Shown here: piece after piece, positions 9,481-19,039 of the stretch
Layout: the number at the start of each line of letters is the position of its first letter
Numbering within the stretch: position 1 is the first letter of the stretch
Assembly (NCBI GenBank): GCA_046327745.1
Contig: JAXLXV010000024.1
Location: 1-64,000 of the forward strand
Source of the DNA: JABAQJ01 sp046327745
GTDB lineage: Bacteria; Gemmatimonadota; Gemmatimonadetes; Gemmatimonadales; Gemmatimonadaceae
DNA length: 64,000 nt
Direction: 5' to 3'
Notes under the pieces: generated by a model
What the model saw: only the letters and a program-made list of their open reading frames with translations
Told to the model about the DNA's origin: nothing
The model's database searches: none
Position numbers and translations under genes: made by a program

Positions 9481-9668
9481 AACCATCTCCCGTTAAACGC
9501 CTGAGGTCCGCTGAGCGACAGGCTCGGAAGAAGGTTCGATGGGAATGCAACGAACCAGCTGGGTGGGAGCAAGCTCCCTTGCCGCGGACAGGAGGCGCCC
9601 CTTAGCGCGCTGTCCCAAGTGTGAAGCTGGGGCGGTGCCGGGTCAAGCACCGGGCGCCCAGTCGCGCT

Positions 9669-10151
9669 CTATCGCGACGACGACTTGCGCCGCGCCTTCT
9701 GCTTTGCGGACACCGACCTGATCGTGAGCTTACCCCTCCCTGATGACGGAAGAGGCACGGATCGTTCCAGCGCCGCCGCGATCAGCGCCTCCACATCCGG
9801 ATGAGAAAGGTCCGCGGCAGAAGCAATTCTGAGGAAACGCGTTTGATTTCCCGATCCCAACAAGAGGCCTTTCGGGTCTGGCAACTTCGCACCGTGCATG
9901 AAGTGCAATCCCAGTGCGTTGGCGCGCGCGGCGAGCGAGAGCACGGCATCTGACGGCCGCTCCGTGGGCGAGTAGCCGATGACGAAGAAGTTGTAGTTGT
10001 CATACACCAGTTCATTCGCCGTAGGGAGCCGTTTGCGCATGGCCGTTCGCGCGGCGCGAATGAGCTTCTGATCTTTGGGATCAAACTTCTCAATGAACTT
10101 CTTGAGCTGAGCTTCTGGCGTGTCCGACCTGGCTGGCGAGCGACTGGCCAT
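9669..10151 (-). CDS. DUF1801 domain-containing protein
   Basis: About 160 aa from the ATG at 10149-10151, which has GGAG about 8 nt upstream. The core KKFIEKFDPKDQKLIRAART and LVYDNYNFFVIGYSP, then the SDAVLSLAARANALGLHFMHG stretch, fit the DUF1801/YdhG-like fold, a small cytoplasmic domain of unclear biochemical role. The C-terminus is basic (AKQKARRKSSSR). The frame runs further upstream to 10328 only because the adjacent 21-bp repeat array is free of stops. The repeat array begins about 130 bp upstream of its start and so occupies its promoter region. Confidence 0.75.
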   Translation of the reverse strand: MASRSPARSDTPEAQLKKFIEKFDPKDQKLIRAARTAMRKRLPTANELVYDNYNFFVIGYSPTERPSDAVLSLAARANALGLHFMHGAKLPDPKGLLLGSGNQTRFLRIASAADLSHPDVEALIAAALERSVPLPSSGRGKLTIRSVSAKQKARRKSSSR

Positions 10152-10278
10152 TGCGCGGGCTCCATTCGGGGAATTGATAGCTAATCGCGGCGCTGGTCTC
10201 TTTGCACCCGGCACGGGACGCATCGCCGATTGCGCTAAGGACGAGGCGGCCCGCGCTGTACGTATCGCAGGTTGCTCT

Positions 10279-10761
10279 GCCGACCCCGCACGTTGCGCTG
10301 CTCGCGCGGCAGACTGCGCTGGAGGCACGGCAAGTTGCTCTGTCGACTTCGCAAGTTACTCTGTCGACCGCGCAATTTACTCTGTCGACCGCGCAAGTTA
10401 CTCTGTCGACCTCGCAAACTACTCTGTCGACCTCGCAGGTTACTCTGTCGACCTCGCAAGTTGCTTTGTCGACCTCGCACATTACTCTGTCGACCTCGCA
10501 CATTACTCTGTCGACGTCGCGGATTGCCCTGTCGACCTTGCACCCTGCGCTGTCCACCTCGCGCTTTACTCTGTCGACCTCGCAAGTTGCTCTGTCGACC
10601 TCGCGCATTGCTCTGTCGACGCCTCACATTGCGCTGTCCACCTCGCGCTTTACTCTGTCGACCTCGCACATTGCCCTGTCCGCCTCGCAAGTTGCTCTGT
10701 CGACCTCGCACATTGCTTTGTCGACCTTGCACATTGCGCTGTCGACGCTGCGCGTTGCGCT
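10279..10761. repeat. Tandem array of a 21-bp repeat, about 23 units
   Basis: Twenty units keep an exact 21-bp register from 10342 to 10761, with consensus GTCGACCTCGCAAGTTGCTCT (given here as two pieces: GTCGACCTCGC and A/C-A-G/T-TTGCTCT). About three more degenerate units precede them from about 10279. GTCGAC is the most conserved part; positions 12-16 vary most. Because 21 is a multiple of 3 and the unit contains no stop in any frame, all six frames stay open. They encode 7-residue repeats such as STSQVAL on plus and EVDRVTC on minus. No frame has a convincing start, so I do not call a gene. Confidence 0.85.
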
Positions 10762-11047
10762 TAGGACCCTGCGGGTCGCGCGGCGACCTCGCGCGCAGCG
10801 GTTTCCACACCGCGCCCGGCGCGGGCCACGCGGCAAATCCCTGTGCCCGCGATGCTCCCCACTCAGCCCCGGTTGCGCCTGCGCGGCGCGCACGCCGCGT
10901 TGCGCGACCCGCGCGGGATCACGCGCGGGTCACCCTGCGTCTCGCGCGACGACGCCTGCGCGCCTCCGGCTCGCCCTCGCCTGTACCGTCGATTGACAGG
11001 CGGGTCGAAATGCGGAAGGCGCGTTTGGCGTTCCGGCCGTGGTACTC
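10762..11047. other. Very GC-rich intergenic segment without a supported gene
   Basis: Between the repeat array and the end of the hydrolase gene the sequence becomes rich in CGCG-type dinucleotides and has no ribosome site, conserved protein or clear terminator. It is open in several frames only because of base composition. Confidence 0.5.
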
Positions 11048-13003
11048 CTACTTGTTCGCTGAGACGACGGGAAGCACGATGGACGACGGGTAGCGCGGGC
11101 CATGGTGGATCACGTTATGCGCGATCAGCGGATCCTTCTCGTCAAAGTTGTTCCCGCCGGTATTCAGGTTTCGCTCGAAATGCGGGAAGTTGCTGCTGGA
11201 GACCTCGACGCGGATGCGGTGTCCTGGGAGGAAGGTGTTGCTGGTCGTCATGGGAGAAATGTCCACCTTGTAGACCTGGCCAGGTTCCATGAACACGGGG
11301 TGATCCCACCCCTCGCGCCACCGCACTCGTTGAATGGTCTCATCCAGCATGTAGGCACGGCCTTGGGGATCCACGTCGATCAACTTGATCGTCAAGTCGG
11401 TATCCTTTCGGTCGGACGAGAGGAACAGCGTGGCTTTCACAGGACCCGTCACCTCCAACGCCTGCGTCAATGGCGGCGTCGTGTATACGAGCACATCAGA
11501 CCGCATTTCAATACCTGATTGGTCGTACGCGCCGGCCTGCTCGCCGGCGGTCAACACGGAACGGCTGTAGCAGCACCACGTCCCGCCGCCGTACGTGGGC
11601 ACCGGAGTCAGTGGATCGTAGGTGAAGCGATCGTCGCCGGCCTTTGCCGGTTGAGTCGCGGTCAAGCGCCCGTTGCCGAAGCGCGTGTTGGCGCCGCCGT
11701 CGCTGTCGAGATAGTAGGCGACGTCATGGGCTTCCTTGGGCGGCCAGGCATCGTACGTCCGCCACTGATTGGCGCCCATCAGGTAGGCACGCACGCGTGG
11801 TTGCTTGGTGACGCTGTTGTCCACTCCCTTCAGGAAGTGATCGAACCAGTCCTGGACCAATCCGACGTAGTCGAAGCGCGCATCCCCCATGTCACGTTCG
11901 CCGACGATGGTGTGCTCGCTCTCTCCCCGTCCCATGGAGCAGTGGAGGGTGGGCGCGATGACCATGCGCGATTCGTTGCGGGCAACCTCTGTCGCGGCGT
12001 TCTTCACGGCGTGTTCGAAGATCGCCGCGTTAGGCCCCATGGAGATGTCGTACCATGAATTGATGTACAGCGCCGGCGCGCTGTTGTGATCGTCCGCGCT
12101 ACCAAATTCCGTCTCTCGCCAACGTGGGTCGTTCGGCAAGCGATTCACAAAGTTGTCGAAGTCGCTGGGAGGCGACTCCAGCACGTTCATGATTTGATTG
12201 ATCGGCAAGGTGGACATGGCTGAATCCACACGCATGGCGCTGGTCCTGATCTCTGGCATCAAGTTCCATTGCTGATGGATGCGGATCATGTCCTGGCGCG
12301 TATAGCTCGAAGGAAAGACTGGGCGCGCCGGATTGCCGAGGGCGATGTCGTAGTACCACGGCACCCAACCCGCGAGGTGCACCGCGCCGCCGCGGTAGAA
12401 GTTCCCCATCTCGTTGTAGGCGCCGACACGTCCGATCCCAGCGCCGGAGCCCATCGGTACCACGGCGGCGAGTCCGGGGATGTTCGCGGCGTTGAGCCTG
12501 TGCTGCTCTTCTGCGCTGGATGAGCACCCGATCGCACCGACCTTGCCATTCGACCAGGGCTGCTTGGTGATCCATCCCAGCAGGTCTGCGCCGTCTTCGG
12601 CGGTGCGGACCAGGAATGTGTACGTGCCTTCGGAGAAGAAGCGGCCCCGTTCGTACTCCCAGATCACGGCGTAGTCGTGCGCCAGAAAGCTCGCCACGTA
12701 CGGCGTGAACCCGATGTGTCGCGCATCGATCAAGTACGGGGTGCGAATGATGACGGTGGGCAGGTTCTGTCGAGGCTTTCCCTTTGGGAAGAAGATGAGA
12801 TGGTAGAGCCGCACGCCGTCGCGCATGGGGATCATCACCATGTCTTCGATGTCTGCATGGGCATCGATGTAGGCTTGGGCCACGTCCGTGGCGGAGACCT
12901 GAGCGACCAGGCGCGCAGGGGAGCTGCTCGCGACGATCAGGAGGCCGACGTAGACGCCGAGCCGGAGAAAACGCGCGCCCAACGAGAGGGGGAGGGGAGA
13001 CAC
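11048..13003 (-). CDS. CocE/NonD-family secreted serine hydrolase (S15-like)
   Basis: A 651-aa protein from a GTG at 13001-13003 with GAGGA just upstream. It has an N-terminal signal segment (GVYVGLLIVASSSPARL ending near AQ). The alpha/beta-hydrolase domain carries RDGVRLYHLIFFP, the oxyanion/nucleophile region with GCSSSAEEQ (Ser161 as likely nucleophile, where most CocE proteins have GxSYxG), the acid in NSWYDIS and the His in APTLHCSMG. The last third matches the X-Pro dipeptidyl-peptidase C-terminal jelly-roll domain (LEVTGPVKATLFLSSDRKDT, GHRIRVEVSSSNFPHFERN). Family members cleave acyl esters or N-terminal dipeptides; the substrate here cannot be told. It stands alone on the minus strand. 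Confidence 0.85.
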   Translation of the reverse strand: MSPLPLSLGARFLRLGVYVGLLIVASSSPARLVAQVSATDVAQAYIDAHADIEDMVMIPMRDGVRLYHLIFFPKGKPRQNLPTVIIRTPYLIDARHIGFTPYVASFLAHDYAVIWEYERGRFFSEGTYTFLVRTAEDGADLLGWITKQPWSNGKVGAIGCSSSAEEQHRLNAANIPGLAAVVPMGSGAGIGRVGAYNEMGNFYRGGAVHLAGWVPWYYDIALGNPARPVFPSSYTRQDMIRIHQQWNLMPEIRTSAMRVDSAMSTLPINQIMNVLESPPSDFDNFVNRLPNDPRWRETEFGSADDHNSAPALYINSWYDISMGPNAAIFEHAVKNAATEVARNESRMVIAPTLHCSMGRGESEHTIVGERDMGDARFDYVGLVQDWFDHFLKGVDNSVTKQPRVRAYLMGANQWRTYDAWPPKEAHDVAYYLDSDGGANTRFGNGRLTATQPAKAGDDRFTYDPLTPVPTYGGGTWCCYSRSVLTAGEQAGAYDQSGIEMRSDVLVYTTPPLTQALEVTGPVKATLFLSSDRKDTDLTIKLIDVDPQGRAYMLDETIQRVRWREGWDHPVFMEPGQVYKVDISPMTTSNTFLPGHRIRVEVSSSNFPHFERNLNTGGNNFDEKDPLIAHNVIHHGPRYPSSIVLPVVSANK

Positions 13004-13094
13004 GGCGTCCTCGCAGAGGAACTTTTGGTGCCCAATCTTGGCTCGCGCCTCCTTGTGTGGTCAAGAAGGGGCGGGCGATTGCGCGCGCAAAAGA

Positions 13095-13718
13095 CTACTG
13101 GAGGTGGATCACCGTCAGCGCGGCGAGGGACCCAGCCGCCAGTAGCAACATCACGGCAAGGGCGGCATAGAGGCGTCGGACCGCCACCAACTTGGTGTCC
13201 ATCATTGACGAGCAGATCACAGACGCCTGGCTCAGTTCGGCGCTGAGCTGTTCCCCCGTCACGCCGCACCAAGCGCGATGCAGGTCCGCCAGTCGGAGCT
13301 GGTTCTTCTCCGTCGGCATGAGGGTGAGCAAGACCTGGTCACGGCGCGGCGGTCCGGTGAATCCGGCCAGCATGTGCACCAGCGTCTTTGGTGACAGGGC
13401 GGGACGCAGGGATCGAAGAGAATCGCCCAGGACGGTGAAGGCGACAATGACGTAAACGATCGCCACGGCGCGCAGCACCATGACGGCGGTGGGCGACAGC
13501 TCCGAGAACGCCGGCGCCTTGGTCAGCAGAACCACCACCCCCGTGTTCACGGCGCCGAAGATCACCAAGCCGTACCGCACACGTTGGTCGGCGTTCTCCA
13601 GCAACCGGCGCTGCAGGTCCAACACGTCCCACTGGTTGCGCAGGCGCTCGCGAATGCCCAGTGGTGCGTCGGCACGTGGCGTCTTGCGGGACCGTTCCTT
13701 GGTTTCAGCGCTCTTCAT
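13095..13718 (-). CDS. Membrane protein, second of a tandem paralogous pair (Pycsar-TM-like layout)
   Basis: A 207-aa protein from the ATG at 13716-13718, with GGGGAG 6 nt upstream and overlapping the stop of the upstream gene by 4 bp (ATGA). It has a charged N-terminus with LRNQWDVLDLQRRLLENADQ, a helix (VRYGLVIFGAVNTGVVVLLT), a second helix (VMVLRAVAIVYVIVAFTVL), a soluble middle and a final helix near the C-terminus (LYAALAVMLLLAAGSLAAL). This order, and a 'VRxGLVI' first helix after a coiled lead, recall DUF5706/Pycsar TM effectors. No cyclase gene lies nearby, so the resemblance is unproven. It is clearly related to the upstream product. Confidence 0.65.
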   Translation of the reverse strand: MKSAETKERSRKTPRADAPLGIRERLRNQWDVLDLQRRLLENADQRVRYGLVIFGAVNTGVVVLLTKAPAFSELSPTAVMVLRAVAIVYVIVAFTVLGDSLRSLRPALSPKTLVHMLAGFTGPPRRDQVLLTLMPTEKNQLRLADLHRAWCGVTGEQLSAELSQASVICSSMMDTKLVAVRRLYAALAVMLLLAAGSLAALTVIHLQ

Positions 13719-14518
13719 CGGCCGCTCCCCACGGCCGACTTGCCTGCGTCTTGAGACTTGAACGGGGTCAGGCGGCTGACGACGCCCGGATTGCTCCACA
13801 CCGAAGTGCCGATGACGAGTGCCAGGATCACCGCCGTCAGGCTCACCAGATACTTGAGGTCCTGATAGACCTTCCGCAACTGCGCGGATTGGCGCCACAG
13901 CAACACCGACGAGGCGCGATTGAACAGGATCAACTCGGCGTTCACGTCGCTGACACGTGCTTGGCTCCACAGCCGGCGTTCGTCATCAAACGCCAGGTTC
14001 GCCAGGGGTCCGCGAATGATCAGTCCGACGTGGCGCGATTGGTCGAGCAACCCCTTCGCGAGTTCTCGCTGTTCCCATTCACCGGCATCTTCATTGATGG
14101 CCTCTGGCGCGGGACGCAAGGCCTCGATGGCGTGCTTCATGAACATGAAGGTGGTGATCGCGTAAATCACCAAGAGCAGGGCAATGCCAATGCGAGCCAC
14201 GTCCGGCAGCAGCCGCAACATGGGATCCCGCGACATCACCACGAACAGCACGGCGTTGGCGGCGCCCATGATCACCAGCGCAAAGCGCACCTTCTTGTCG
14301 CCCATGTTCAGTAGCTGGCGCTTGAAGTCCACGCCGTCCCACAAGGCGCGGTACTGCTCCCAGGCGTCCAGCCGCCGCACTTGATCACGTTGGTGCTTTC
14401 GTTCGCGCTTGCCGGGCTTCGCCTTCACACCGTCGGCTTCGTCGGGTGCAACAAGATGAATGTGGTTCACCTCACTGGTGGTTGATGGCATGGGCGTCGG
14501 CTGTCGGGTGTTGGGCAT
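13715..14518 (-). CDS. Membrane protein, first of a tandem paralogous pair
   Basis: A 267-aa protein sharing the layout of its downstream neighbour: lead segment EQYRALWDGVDFKRQLLNMGD, first helix VRFALVIMGAANAVLFVVM, second helix IGIALLLVIYAITTFMFM, a soluble domain with many charged residues, a coiled segment (LLWRQSAQLRKVYQDLK) and a C-terminal helix (YLVSLTAVILALVIGTSVW). The N-terminus is longer and basic (AKPGKRERKHQRDQVRR). Tandem duplication with retained topology suggests a hetero-oligomer. The function is unknown. The start ATG at 14516-14518 is the first in frame; the ribosome site is not obvious. Confidence 0.65.
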   Translation of the reverse strand: MPNTRQPTPMPSTTSEVNHIHLVAPDEADGVKAKPGKRERKHQRDQVRRLDAWEQYRALWDGVDFKRQLLNMGDKKVRFALVIMGAANAVLFVVMSRDPMLRLLPDVARIGIALLLVIYAITTFMFMKHAIEALRPAPEAINEDAGEWEQRELAKGLLDQSRHVGLIIRGPLANLAFDDERRLWSQARVSDVNAELILFNRASSVLLWRQSAQLRKVYQDLKYLVSLTAVILALVIGTSVWSNPGVVSRLTPFKSQDAGKSAVGSGR

Positions 14519-14897
14519 GAGGGCTTCAGGGGCTCTCTGCCCGCGGCGACCGTTTCGCCGCGGGCATCGGTTGAGAGGGTGAGAGGTTCATTGGTTCGTC
14601 GCGTGGTGGCTTCCGATGACTGAGTCTGCTTGCCTCCCGTGGGCTGGTGTCGCCGTACAAGAAGGCAAGGCGAGGGCCATGTGGGTGGAGCCACAGACGG
14701 CGCGTCGCATCCTCCTACCATGTAAGCAGTTAGCGCCACGCAGCGTGGGGACGACCGCTCTGGATGCCCCGCGATATTTCGCGACGCTTGGGATATCTCA
14801 TGACGGGTGGCGCAAACTCCGCAAATGTCGGTGGCTCTGTGGCTTGCAGTTAGCTGCCTACTACCTCAATGTTTTCCCCAGACAGGCTGCGGCAGCG
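14519..14897. other. Divergent intergenic region upstream of the SARP regulator and the membrane pair
   Basis: About 380 bp lie between the divergent starts. The plus frame is open through it (from 14616), but its composition is unlike the adjacent protein. The only recognisable item is a TTTCGCGA half-site at about 14777-14784 resembling half of the sigma-54 upstream sites found further along. I see no convincing promoter. Confidence 0.4.
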
Positions 14898-17585
14898 ATG
14901 CCCCCCAGCGGCTCCGCGTTTGGTCGCTCCGTCCCGGACCACGCGGAGCAACCGACCCGCGACCGACACCGAGTGCTCCAGATCAAGTCCTTGGGCGAGC
15001 TTCGACTCGCGAACGATGGCCGCGCCTCAGACTCGCATCTGCGGCGCAAGCCATTGGCACTCCTGTGCTACATTGCGCGCCGCGCTCCGCATCAGGTGAG
15101 TCGCACGGAACTGGCGACGCTCTTTTGGGGGGAGCGCGGTGAAGACCGCGCCCGGCAATCCCTTCGACAGGCGCTCGCTGAACTCAAGCACGCGTTGGGT
15201 GACAAGATTGATGTCGACGTGGACACCGTTCGTTTGTCGGCCGACGCGGTCGAATTGGATATCAACACCTTCGAGCGCGACGTTGCTGACGGTCGCATTG
15301 CAGCGGCCGTCGAGCGTTGGACCGGCGACTTCTTTGATGGCGGTGAGGACATTGGTGGTGAGGGCTTCCGGCGCTGGATAGAAGGGGAGCGCCAGGCACT
15401 TCATCAATTGCTGGCCATTGCGATGGAGAAGCTGGTCGGCGATGCGGAGCTTCAGGGTGATTGGCCGCGCGCCGCGACGGTGGCGGAACGGTGGGCCGAG
15501 GCGCTCCCGCTCGACGAACGGGCCCACCTCCGGCTGATCGAGGTCTACCGGATGTGTGGGCGTAATGGCGACGCGCTCCGGACGCACGCGGCCTTCGTCG
15601 CGCGAGTGCACACGGTGTTGGACCTGGAGCCGTCGGTGGAGTTCCAACGCTTGGGCGGCGGTCTGGCAGAGACGGCTCGAACAGATCTGGCGCGTCAGGG
15701 GCGAGGATCGGCCGCGTTGCGCACGCCCACGCTGGTAGGGCGCGGCGCGGTCATGCGCGAGCTGAGTGATTCATGGACTGCGGCGTTGTCCGGTCCCGGA
15801 GTCGTGGTCGCTGTGCGTGGCGAGGCCGGTTCTGGATTGACACGCGTGTGCGATGAGTTGGAAGAACGCGTACGCGGTCTGAGCCGGGACTGCGTGGTGC
15901 TCCGGGCGCGCGGCACGGGCCCCGAGCCCGCGCTCGGCTCGGCCGCTGCCTTGTTCGATGGATTGCGATCGGCGTCAGGCAGCGCGGGTGCGTCACCCGA
16001 AGCACTCTCCGAGGTCGCGCGTCTGGTGCCGGCGTTGCGCGCGCAGTTTCAACACCTGCCCGATCCGGTGGGCGACGACACCGCACTGCGCGACGGGTTG
16101 TTGCAGGTGATCGGCGCGATCGCCGAGGAACAACCGCTGTTGATGATCGTGGACGACCTGCAGACGGCGGACATCCCGAGTCGTCGATTGATTGCGTCGC
16201 TGGCCGTTCGCTTACCGAAAGCTGCGATGCTGGTGGTGGCGAAGGTCGAGGGCCCTCCCGCCTATCCAGGGGCGCCGGATGACATGCTGGCTTCACGCAG
16301 CATGTTGCGGCTGCACTTGGGCGAGCTGACGGCCGGGGATGTGGATGCGGTGGTTGGATCCATGCTGACGATGGCGCCCAGCGAGCGGCGCGTTTTGTCG
16401 GAGCGCGTCCACGCCGAGGCCGGTGGATTACCACAGCCGGTGGTCGCCGTGATCGCCGCGTTGGTGGACGAACAGTTGTTGCGGGTGACGGCAGATGGCA
16501 CCTGGCATGCATCACCCGCGTTGGCCGGTCGGCCACTTCCGATTCCGTCGGCCGTCCGCGAGCGCACGCGCGTTCGGCTGGAGCGGTTGACGCCTGCGGC
16601 AAAGGCGGCCGCCGAAGCGCTCGCCCTCGTCAGCGAGGCCAGTGACATGCCGATACTCGCCGCCGCCGCTGAACTGTCGCGCGATGACGCCGATGCCGCG
16701 TTAGGTGAACTGACGCTCAGCCGGATGGTGCGCGAGTCGACGGATGCCCCGGGGCGCTTTGCCTTCGCCACCACGCTCTTGTCGCGGACCGTCGCTGCCC
16801 TGACGCCGCATACGCGCCGCGAGGCCTTGCACGCGCGGATTGCGCAGGCGCTGGCCGATCGCGAACTCGGCGCGACGGCTGAGCGAAGCCTGCTGTCATA
16901 CCACCTGGCGCGGGCACCGCGTCCGGACGCCTCGGCGCCCAGTCCGCCAGCTCCTACGCCGTGGTTCAGGCGTCGGACCGTCGTGGCTGCCGGCGCCGTG
17001 TTGACGATCCTGATGGCCGCCGCCTTCGACCGCCTGGGGCGTGGTGGCGCGACGGCGAGCGACCAAGTGCCGGTCGTGGCCCTCGGTCACATCGCGGACT
17101 ACCGGCCAACCGTTGGCGCCGAATTGGCTCGCCCGCTCTCCGACATGCTAGCCACGAATCTGGGTCGCGTGTCGCGTCTGCAGGTCGTGAGCTCCGCGCG
17201 GATGTATGAACTGATGAACCAGGCGGGAAACGACACGACGGCGTCGGCCCTGGTCGCGGCGCACGAACGCGCCGGCGCCACGGAGATGGTGGACGGCGCG
17301 TTGTACGCGCGGGACGATGGTGGCTTTCGGCTGGACCTACGGCGCGTGGAACTCAAGGGCGGGAGCATACGACAGACCTATTCGATCGTCGGGCACTCAC
17401 TATTTGAGCTGGCGGATTCGGGCACAGCAAAACTCGCCGCCGACCTTGGTTCCGAGTCCCCGACGGGATCTGTCGCAGACGTCACCACACGCTCTCTCGC
17501 CGCCTATCGTCTGTATGAACAAGGACTCCGTCTCTACTTCGCTACGGACTTCGCGGCCGCGGAGCCCTGTTCAAGGCCGCGCTGA
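14898..17585 (+). CDS. SARP/BTAD-family transcriptional regulator with AAA-like domain and transmembrane segment (N-terminal, intact frame)
   Basis: The start is uncertain; I use the ATG at 14898, and the GTG at 14973 is an alternative. After LQIKSLGELRL comes an OmpR-type winged helix (LRRKPLALLCYIARRAPHQVSR, ELATLFWGERGEDRARQSLR), then a bacterial transcriptional activation domain of TPR type (RWAEALPLDERAHLRLIEVY). Residues about 285-650 form an AAA/STAND-like ATPase region; the P-loop reads GEAGSGLT, with Leu314 where Lys is expected, and LLMIVDDLQ resembles Walker B. A single TM helix (VVAAGAVLTILMAAAF) follows, then a TolB/FlgO-like segment. The frame then collapses near 17565 although homology continues to 19039. 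Confidence 0.75.
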   Translation: MPPSGSAFGRSVPDHAEQPTRDRHRVLQIKSLGELRLANDGRASDSHLRRKPLALLCYIARRAPHQVSRTELATLFWGERGEDRARQSLRQALAELKHALGDKIDVDVDTVRLSADAVELDINTFERDVADGRIAAAVERWTGDFFDGGEDIGGEGFRRWIEGERQALHQLLAIAMEKLVGDAELQGDWPRAATVAERWAEALPLDERAHLRLIEVYRMCGRNGDALRTHAAFVARVHTVLDLEPSVEFQRLGGGLAETARTDLARQGRGSAALRTPTLVGRGAVMRELSDSWTAALSGPGVVVAVRGEAGSGLTRVCDELEERVRGLSRDCVVLRARGTGPEPALGSAAALFDGLRSASGSAGASPEALSEVARLVPALRAQFQHLPDPVGDDTALRDGLLQVIGAIAEEQPLLMIVDDLQTADIPSRRLIASLAVRLPKAAMLVVAKVEGPPAYPGAPDDMLASRSMLRLHLGELTAGDVDAVVGSMLTMAPSERRVLSERVHAEAGGLPQPVVAVIAALVDEQLLRVTADGTWHASPALAGRPLPIPSAVRERTRVRLERLTPAAKAAAEALALVSEASDMPILAAAAELSRDDADAALGELTLSRMVRESTDAPGRFAFATTLLSRTVAALTPHTRREALHARIAQALADRELGATAERSLLSYHLARAPRPDASAPSPPAPTPWFRRRTVVAAGAVLTILMAAAFDRLGRGGATASDQVPVVALGHIADYRPTVGAELARPLSDMLATNLGRVSRLQVVSSARMYELMNQAGNDTTASALVAAHERAGATEMVDGALYARDDGGFRLDLRRVELKGGSIRQTYSIVGHSLFELADSGTAKLAADLGSESPTGSVADVTTRSLAAYRLYEQGLRLYFATDFAAAEPCSRPR

Positions 17586-19039
17586 AGAAGACAGTACGTT
17601 TGCGATGGCCGCGTACTACGCGGCGCTGACAACGTCGAGGCTCGCGGCGCTGCCACGCAATTTTCCACGGCGGCGCGGCTGGCGCGCCGAACCACCGATC
17701 GGGAGCGCCTGACCATTCAAGCGCACCTCTCCTTCCTGAGTTCGGACCCCGCGCTCCTGGCCGTGGCCGAGACGCTGGTCGTGCGGTACCCGGACGAGGT
17801 CGAAGGCTACTACTTCACGGGATTGGGGCGCATGCAGGACGGACGATTTCTGGATGCGTTGGCCCCATTGAATCGCGCCGTCTCCATGGACTCGCTGGCC
17901 TTGAGCGGGGACCGGGCGCGCTCCTGGCGTGTGCTTCCCTGCGGCAGATCGTTTCCAGCTACCAACTGGCCGACTCGCTGCCAGCGGCCGAACGTGAGAC
18001 ACGTCGCTGGTTGCGGCTGCAGCCTCGCTCGGCCGTCGCGTGGAATGTCATGGCCGACGTGTTAGTCGCAGCAGGGAAGGCGGCGGATGCCGTTGCCGCG
18101 CTCGATCAGTCGGCGGCCTTGGAGGAGGAAACGAGAGGCGTTGCGTCTGGTCATACTGGCCAACCATCGGATGTACAGCGGAGACTTTGAACAGGCCGAC
18201 CGTCTGTACGCGGGGGAAATCGAGAGTGGGTCGCCGACCCGGGCGCTCTCTGCGTATTGGTATCGGGGCCTATCCTTCCGGAATCAGGGTCGACTGACTG
18301 AGGCGCTCGCCGATGCGCGACATGAGCGTGAGCTTGCAGTGCCTCGATATCCGCCACGCGTGGTTCGCGAGAAGCGCGCCTCCCGTCGGAACTGCTACTG
18401 GAGGCCGAGGTGCTGTTCGAGATGGGGCGATATCGCGCGTCGGCGGTAGTCTTCGACTCGGTGGGGCGGTGGAATGAAGGGGACGAACTGCCGGGTCAGA
18501 TCGCCCACCAGCGCGTATGGTCCATGACGCACGCTACCAGCGCCATGATTGCTGCTGGTGACACGGTCAACGTGAAGCCCCGCATCGACAGTATCGAGGC
18601 GATGGGTGTGCTCAGCGGGTTAAAGCGAGATCATCTCCTGCACCACCACCTGAAGGGGCTCATGTACGCCCTGCGGGGGAACGATGAGGCCGCGTTGGAC
18701 GAGTACCGGAAGGCGATCTTCTCATGGAACTTCGGATACACACGCACCAACATGGCCATGGCTCGTTCGTACATGCGGTTGGGCCGGCCGCTCGACGCGG
18801 TCGCCGTGTTGCAGCCGGCGCTACGTGGAGATATCGAGGCGTCCAACTTCTATGCGCCGCGCACGGAATTGCACGAGATGCTCGCGCTGGCGTGGGAGGC
18901 GGTACCGGGGGCAGCGGCGAGGGATAGTTCCGCCGCGCACATGGCGTACGTCGCGCGCGCGTGGACCAAGGCGGATTCGGTTGCGCCACGCCTAGCCCGG
19001 ATGCGGGCGGGGCCTGTTCGCACCACGGCGAGTCGTTAG
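17566..19039 (+). pseudogene. Frameshifted TPR-rich C-terminal part of the SARP regulator
   Basis: The regulator continues in pieces across different frames: EEDSTFAMAAYYAA, then ADNVEARGAATQFSTAARLA to LSFLSSDPALLAVAETLVVRY, then ASLRQIVSSYQLADSLPAAE, then ALRLVILANHRMYSGDFEQA, and finally a clean run LEAEVLFEMGRYRASAV to the stop at 19037-19039. The breaks fall near 17565, 17584, 17620, 17912, 18130 and 18350. Several are repaired by adding one G or C. The peptides are TPR-like helices, as in other SARP proteins. Alternatively the last 210 codons (from the GTG at 18410) could be expressed as a separate TPR protein, but there is no good ribosome site. Confidence 0.65.

Noticed and set aside
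10279..10761. The array as a CRISPR.
   Set aside because: There are no unique spacers; units are contiguous 21-mers with scattered substitutions, and no cas gene is nearby.
10090..11093. Several long ORFs on both strands across the 21-bp array, looking like repeat proteins.
   Set aside because: They exist only because the unit length is a multiple of 3 and contains no stops. None has a good ribosome site or signal, and all six frames look alike.
14800..14860. GG-N10-GC matches upstream of the SARP gene as a further sigma-54 promoter.
   Set aside because: The spacing is 11 in the better-looking candidate or the flanks do not match, and only a single TCGCGA half-site is present. In GC-rich DNA such matches are common.
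18660..19035. C-terminal extension of the minus-strand RND frame into the SARP tail.
   Set aside because: The natural RND C-terminus ends at TAA 19036-19038 after a one-base shift; the rest is antisense of TPR coding sequence.
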